A stretch of DNA of 8,612 bases from Thermoplasmatota archaeon. Lineage in GTDB: Archaea > Thermoplasmatota > E2 > DHVEG-1. The position numbers and the translations under genes were made by a program. The stretch is from contig JAUWIE010000071.1 in NCBI GenBank assembly GCA_030605515.1, positions 1 through 8,612 of the forward strand, read 5' to 3'. Positions 5,283 through 8,612 of the stretch are shown here, one piece after another; the first letter of the stretch is position 1; each line of letters starts with the position of its first letter. The notes beneath the pieces were generated by a model. That model was not told the DNA's origin. It did not search any database and saw only the letters and a program-made list of their open reading frames with translations.

Positions 5283-6629
5283 TTACAACACTAGTAAGAA
5301 TATCCAGGTAGGAATAAACAAAATTTCTTTACCATTAATGACTTGTTTATAAAGAAGATCTTTTGTGACAACAAATCCTTGCTTGGTATCAAACTTATTT
5401 ACGAATTCAAATAAACCTTTGATATCAGTTGGATTTTCACGGTATTTTACTTCAATAGGAATTGGTTTTTTTTTATCTAAAACCAGATCAACTTCATAAT
5501 GATTTTTCCAATAAAATGGCTGGAAAAAAACCTTTTCTTCCATTGCCTTTTTTATAACATGCCAAGAAACGATATTTTCAACTGCTTTGCCTTCATCTTC
5601 ATCCAGGGTCAAGGCTTTTCTTAATCCCTCTTCCCAGAAATAGATTTTCTTTTCGATTCTCTCTCTTGCCTTTTTTGATTTGAAATATACTTCAGATATG
5701 AAGATGAGACCAGCACTGGCTAGATAATAGAGATAAAGTTTTATGGTTTCTCTATCGGCATCAAGCCTATTCGATAGTTTTGTGTAACTAAACCGGTTGG
5801 TCGAAAAGAACGCAAGTTCATTTACCATTTTTTCTAATAAAATAGGATCTTTGATTTTGAAGACAAACACAATGTCTTTGAAGAGGATCAAGGAGAGGTA
5901 ATCATCGACAAGTACTCGTTGCCATTGTTTGAGGTTTTTTATTTTAAACCATTCGGGGAATCCTCCGACTTCAAGATATTGTCTGAATAGATGTAAGATC
6001 TTTTCTTTTTTAGGTAATAACTCATAATAAAATTTTTTGATTGTTCCAAAATCCATCTTGTTTGGAGGATGTACTTCAAAACCGTTGAATTTGATAAATT
6101 CTTTGAATGTAAGTGGGAATACGTTGATAAATCGTATTCTTCCAGCTAGACTTTCAGATGCATCTTTAAAAAGTAATGTTTTAGACGAGCCACTAATAAT
6201 AAATTTGCTTTTGTATTTTGAATCTATAAAATATTTCAATTGAAATTGCCAATTTTTCAGAAAATGTATTTCATCTAAAATAAAAATGACATTGTTGTCA
6301 TTTGGGTTAATTCCTGTTAATTCTTCGTATATACTTACGATATCTCGTATGTCATCTATTTTTCCTAACAAGTCATCTATTTTTATATAAACGATTTTTT
6401 CAGGAGATATATCTTTTTTTAGAAATGTTTCAATCAACTGGAAGAGTAAGGTCGTCTTTCCTGATCTTCGTATTCCTGTCAAACAGATTATCCTTTCCAA
6501 TCCAAAATTTCCCAGTATTTCTTCTACATACTCTTTCCGCTCTATTCCTTTATCTTCCTCGTCAATTTTTCCAGTATTCCACCAATAATTTTTCTTTTTA
6601 AGGTATGTGATTGCAAATTCTTTATCCAT
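5283..6629 (-). CDS. AAA-type ATPase with DUF4143-like C-terminal domain
   Basis: A 448-aa member of the large archaeal/bacterial family of stand-alone ATPases whose C-terminus is a DUF4143, restriction-endonuclease-like domain. Visible features are Walker A GIRRSGKTT (52-60), Walker B IFILDE (115-120), a sensor-like IISGSS (144-149), and LAGRIRFINVFPLTFKEF (161-178), the family's conserved step after the ATPase core. A winged-helix-like region follows at about 265-315 (LSNRLDADRETIKLYLYYL). The C-terminus has Glu379-x-Asp381 (YEVDLVL) and Glu393-Val-Lys395 (IEVKY), matching the E/D-ExK pattern of PD-(D/E)XK folds. Function is unsettled; roles in DNA handling or defence are proposed by analogy. 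It is full length. A TATA box about 25 bp before the ATG implies a leaderless transcript, and direct repeats sit between the two. It is bounded by repeat copies 2 and 3. Confidence 0.92.
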   Translation of the reverse strand: MDKEFAITYLKKKNYWWNTGKIDEEDKGIERKEYVEEILGNFGLERIICLTGIRRSGKTTLLFQLIETFLKKDISPEKIVYIKIDDLLGKIDDIRDIVSIYEELTGINPNDNNVIFILDEIHFLKNWQFQLKYFIDSKYKSKFIISGSSKTLLFKDASESLAGRIRFINVFPLTFKEFIKFNGFEVHPPNKMDFGTIKKFYYELLPKKEKILHLFRQYLEVGGFPEWFKIKNLKQWQRVLVDDYLSLILFKDIVFVFKIKDPILLEKMVNELAFFSTNRFSYTKLSNRLDADRETIKLYLYYLASAGLIFISEVYFKSKKARERIEKKIYFWEEGLRKALTLDEDEGKAVENIVSWHVIKKAMEEKVFFQPFYWKNHYEVDLVLDKKKPIPIEVKYRENPTDIKGLFEFVNKFDTKQGFVVTKDLLYKQVINGKEILFIPTWIFLLVL

Positions 6630-6650
6630 TATGCAAATGTAATATGCAAA
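6630..6650 (-). promoter_or_regulatory. Direct-repeat operator candidate before the ATPase
   Basis: TTTGCATA occurs twice on the minus strand, at 6643-6650 and 6630-6637, 13 bases apart, exactly between the TATA box and the ATG. A similar TTTGCA is found again near 6676-6681. A protein bound here would block the polymerase, so negative control is the natural reading. Confidence 0.4.
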
Positions 6651-6651
6651 G

Positions 6652-6661
6652 TATATATAAA
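6652..6661 (-). promoter_or_regulatory. TATA box of the ATPase gene
   Basis: TTTATATATA on the minus strand, centred about 27 bp before the ATG at 6629. It is a strong archaeal TATA match and predicts a leaderless transcript. Confidence 0.65.
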
Positions 6662-6750
6662 CATTGCGGTTTTTATTTGCAATATATTAATTTTAGAAGA
6701 TTTTCATCATGATGTTTCATCATATCAACCAATCATGTAAATAAATAGCA

Positions 6751-6775
6751 TGCTCCCGTCGGGAAGGGAACTGCA
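6751..6775 (-). repeat. tRNA-3'-end-like repeat, copy 3
   Basis: TGCTCCCGTCGGGAA, then a tandem duplication of GGGAA, then CTGCA. Without the extra five bases it differs from copy 2 by two transitions over 20 positions. Its minus-strand end TCCCGACGGGAGCA is, from memory, identical to the 3' end of many archaeal tRNA-Glu genes. Similarity to copies 1 and 2 stops after TGCA. It lies 84 nt past the stop of the two-TM gene. The remaining gap (6630-6859) holds the ATPase promoter and otherwise plain AT-rich DNA. Confidence 0.6.
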
Positions 6776-6859
6776 ATTTACTTGTAAATATTAAAGATGT
6801 TTTAAGTTTTGGATAGTAATACTTCTAGGTTAATAATAAAGACCTATTGTAATAATCCT

Positions 6860-8230
6860 CTAATTTGCTATATTTTCAATGTTATAGTTATTAATTTCCT
6901 CACGAAGAATATTATATTTACGTCTCAACCTTTCTCTCTTGTTTTCTTTGATATCTCCAAGAAGCGCTGATGCTTCTTTTAACTCATTAAGATATCCTTG
7001 TAATGCTTCAATATGCCCTTGAATTTCAGGATTATCACGAATATTTCTCAAATCAACTTCAAATTGAGTAAATAGGCTTCGAGCTCCTCCTGGGCTTGTA
7101 GGATTCTCATTTTCTATTATTGCACGAACAAATGGCCACTCAAACCCATCTTGATAGTATATATCTACAGTTATACCTTTGCCTACTTTTCTGTCAACCA
7201 TTATCTGCTGAATTTGGTTATTAATATCAGGATTCCGATTTCTCAAATCATTAATAGCTGATTTAATACTTTCATTTAGTTGTTCATATTCTTCGGCATA
7301 TCTATTTTTAAGTTCAACATACTCTTTAAGGTCACTATAGGTTTCTTTATACTCATCCTCGAAATTTTTCCATCGAGCTTCATTCAATATATTTTCTGTG
7401 ACAAAATCAGGAACATCTCTAAAACGATTATCTTCAAGTCCTTCAATAGTGATATTATTTAACCAATCTAACTCCCTTGCAACATCTTCATCAATAGCAT
7501 GAACAATTACAGACAAAATACTTGGTTTCCTTTCTTTTCTCCTTTCGTGAATATACCTTTTTACTGTAATTATACCTACTATGATGGTAAAAGGAATTCC
7601 TATTATTGCTATAATAACAGGTATAGTAAATGGACTTTCATCAGAATCTGATTCAATCTGTTGAACTTCCATGAATGATAATACTTGAATTGTAGTTATA
7701 TCATCTTCAAGAAATTCAACTACATCTTTATCTGAAATGGAGTATCCTGGGCCATCATAACGATAAACGGCAGCATCTTCATTTAAACTTAATTGAATTC
7801 TCCATTGTCCTACTTCATCTAAGTGGATTGGGCCATCAGCACTAATGTGCCGTACATAAAATCCATTTGGATATAGAAGATTTTCAGCCAATTCGCCAAC
7901 AAAATATGTTTCTCCTGAATTCTCACCAGGTGACATAATTTCGATAAATTCGATTTCAATATCGGCAATTGAGTCAAGGACATAAAAATAAATCCTTTTC
8001 AAAGAATCAGTTGCTTCAAATTCATTATCCTTAAGAAAATCCTTCTTATCAATAGATTTATATTCACATTTGATGACCATTGCTGGAAAACCCGCTTTTT
8101 GCTTTGCTTCCTTTTCAAATCCCCATATTTTGCCATCTGTACGATTTGGAGCAAATAATATAAACACTGCAATAACAACTGTTACGATGATGATTCCGAC
8201 GATTAATGTTTTATTGCCTTTTTCGCTCAT
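6860..8230 (-). CDS. Two-TM membrane protein with coiled-coil cytoplasmic region
   Basis: A 456-aa protein I do not recognise. Residues 8-27 form the first membrane segment. Residues about 29-200 form a beta-rich external domain (KRIYFYVLD, ADIEIEFIEIM, GQWRIQLSL); the phrase HLDEVGQWRIQLSL resembles immunoglobulin-like sandwich domains. Residues 201-223 form a second membrane segment, followed by the basic stop-transfer stretch KRYIHERRKERK. The remaining 230 residues should be cytoplasmic, highly charged and helical, with coiled-coil-like runs at about 285-345 and 400-450. This layout suits a sensor or scaffold that passes an outside signal inward, but no kinase, receiver or known output domain is visible. 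A TATA box at 8251-8260 puts the transcript start at or next to the ATG. Repeat copy 3 follows its stop; a lipoprotein gene is divergent from it. Confidence 0.85.
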   Translation of the reverse strand: MSEKGNKTLIVGIIIVTVVIAVFILFAPNRTDGKIWGFEKEAKQKAGFPAMVIKCEYKSIDKKDFLKDNEFEATDSLKRIYFYVLDSIADIEIEFIEIMSPGENSGETYFVGELAENLLYPNGFYVRHISADGPIHLDEVGQWRIQLSLNEDAAVYRYDGPGYSISDKDVVEFLEDDITTIQVLSFMEVQQIESDSDESPFTIPVIIAIIGIPFTIIVGIITVKRYIHERRKERKPSILSVIVHAIDEDVARELDWLNNITIEGLEDNRFRDVPDFVTENILNEARWKNFEDEYKETYSDLKEYVELKNRYAEEYEQLNESIKSAINDLRNRNPDINNQIQQIMVDRKVGKGITVDIYYQDGFEWPFVRAIIENENPTSPGGARSLFTQFEVDLRNIRDNPEIQGHIEALQGYLNELKEASALLGDIKENKRERLRRKYNILREEINNYNIENIAN

Positions 8231-8250
8231 TATATGAAGAATATTTAACT

Positions 8251-8260
8251 ATTATATTAA
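8251..8260 (-). promoter_or_regulatory. TATA box of the two-TM protein gene
   Basis: TTAATATAAT on the minus strand, centred about 26 bp upstream of the ATG at 8230, predicting a leaderless transcript. Confidence 0.55.
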
Positions 8261-8378
8261 CTCTTTTCTTTACTTTTATTACAAAATAACGATAAAATAA
8301 TTCATTAATAAAATAACTATGATGCTTAGGTAATTTTTTTTATCTACAAATCAAGTGAGAATTTAAAGAGTATATATG

Positions 8379-8397
8379 ATAATACTATGAGTATTAT
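8379..8397. promoter_or_regulatory. Perfect inverted repeat upstream of the lipoprotein gene
   Basis: ATAATACT, spacer ATG, AGTATTAT: an 8-bp perfect inverted repeat placed 25 bp before the lipoprotein TATA box. This is a plausible site for a dimeric regulator acting on the lipoprotein promoter. AT-rich palindromes arise by chance in such DNA, so the call is modest. The rest of the 232-nt gap (8231-8462) holds the two promoters. Confidence 0.35.
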
Positions 8398-8421
8398 AAG
8401 GAGATAGAACCCCAGAGTAGG

Positions 8422-8429
8422 TTTATAAA
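8422..8429 (+). promoter_or_regulatory. TATA box of the lipoprotein gene
   Basis: TTTATAAA, with a predicted start about 26 bp later near 8450, giving a short leader that contains the Shine-Dalgarno at 8451-8456. Confidence 0.6.
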
Positions 8430-8450
8430 CAAACATACGATTGTAAATCT

Positions 8451-8456
8451 GAGGAG
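8451..8456 (+). promoter_or_regulatory. Ribosome binding site choosing the 8463 start
   Basis: GAGGAG sits six bases before the ATG at 8463. The in-frame ATG at 8457 directly abuts it and is too close, so 8463 is preferred. Confidence 0.55.
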
Positions 8457-8462
8457 ATGGGA

Positions 8463-8612
8463 ATGAAAAAACAATTGCCAGCTGTAGGAATTATTATTAT
8501 TGTATTGGTTATATTAGTAAGTGGATGCCGAGAATCGTCTGAAAACGAAAATGACAATATACCTAGTTATTCTACTTATGCAAACATGGAAAAGGGATTC
8601 AGTATTGAATAT
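8463..8612 (+). CDS. Predicted lipoprotein, 3' end off the window
   Basis: The first 50 codons of a secreted lipoprotein. MKKQ is followed by a hydrophobic stretch (VGIIIIVLVILV) and a lipobox LVSGC, so Cys22 is the expected lipidated residue after signal cleavage. A polar, Glu/Asn-rich linker comes next (ESSENENDN), and a folded domain would start at about residue 40 (MEKGFSIEY). The first bases of that domain give no family. It has a good Shine-Dalgarno and its own TATA box, and is divergent from the two-TM protein gene, so the two may be co-regulated envelope components. Confidence 0.85.
   Translation, partial: MKKQLPAVGIIIIVLVILVSGCRESSENENDNIPSYSTYANMEKGFSIEY

Noticed and set aside
5216..5290. 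Minus-strand 24-codon open stretch ending in KKSDWEHF after the ATPase stop, which looks like a protein tail.
   Set aside because: No start codon, very short, and not linked to any frame that would make it a broken gene; the ATPase ends normally.
4366..6775. The three repeats as simple transcription terminators.
   Set aside because: No T-run follows them on either strand, the stem would be very small and is broken in copies 1 and 2, and the similarity reaches well beyond a hairpin.
8388..8408. Tiny frame MSIIRR overlapping the palindrome, considered as a leader peptide.
   Set aside because: Only six codons, upstream of the likely transcription start of the lipoprotein gene, with no attenuator structure.
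1..8612. CRISPR array, rRNA or insertion sequence with transposase.
   Set aside because: No regularly spaced identical repeats, no rRNA-like text and no transposase domain in any frame.

Overview
The window reads as AT-rich archaeal DNA. The main evidence is an archaeal/eukaryotic-type primase large subunit (PriL) with four Fe-S cysteines, TATA boxes about 25 bp before several start codons (implying leaderless transcripts), and a tRNA gene without an encoded CCA. No deeper taxonomic assignment is safe from this sequence; a low-GC euryarchaeal-type lineage is my best guess.

Layout. (a) 1-1075: the 3' part of a tyrosine recombinase gene runs into the 3' end of a convergent tRNA(CAU) gene. This is the classic junction of an integrated element that would extend off the left edge. 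(b) 1076-1462: a 35-codon gene with a strong Shine-Dalgarno on the minus strand and an operator-like TGTCAAA cluster lie between divergent promoters. (c) 1463-4346, plus strand: priL, then tmk (start codon directly after the priL stop), then a membrane-anchored helical-toroid protein with its own TATA box. This looks like chromosomal replication and nucleotide metabolism. (d) 4347-8230, minus strand: an accessory block of three gene units. They are a Doc/Fic toxin with an overlapping 44-codon gene, a DUF4143-type AAA ATPase, and a two-TM protein with a coiled-coil cytoplasmic half. (e) 8231-8612: a divergent promoter region and the start of a plus-strand lipoprotein gene that runs off the right edge.

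The most interesting signal lies in the gaps of block (d). A short repeat (consensus TGCYCCYRTCGGGAAYTGCA) occurs at 4366, 5155 and 6751, always in the same orientation and 84-103 nt beyond the stop codon of a minus-strand gene. Read on the minus strand, it resembles the 3' end of an archaeal tRNA-Glu, decayed to different degrees. The block therefore looks like a tandem series of one- or two-gene units, each closed by a tRNA-3'-end-like site. It could come from successive integrations at one tRNA gene or from a cassette-like archaeal array. The model predicts an intact tRNA-Glu to the right of the window on the minus strand.

How the genes work together: PriL would act with PriS (not in the window) in primer synthesis, while Tmk supplies dTDP. 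The toxin and ATPase are typical accessory or mobile-island genes. The two membrane proteins and the lipoprotein are envelope proteins of unknown role.
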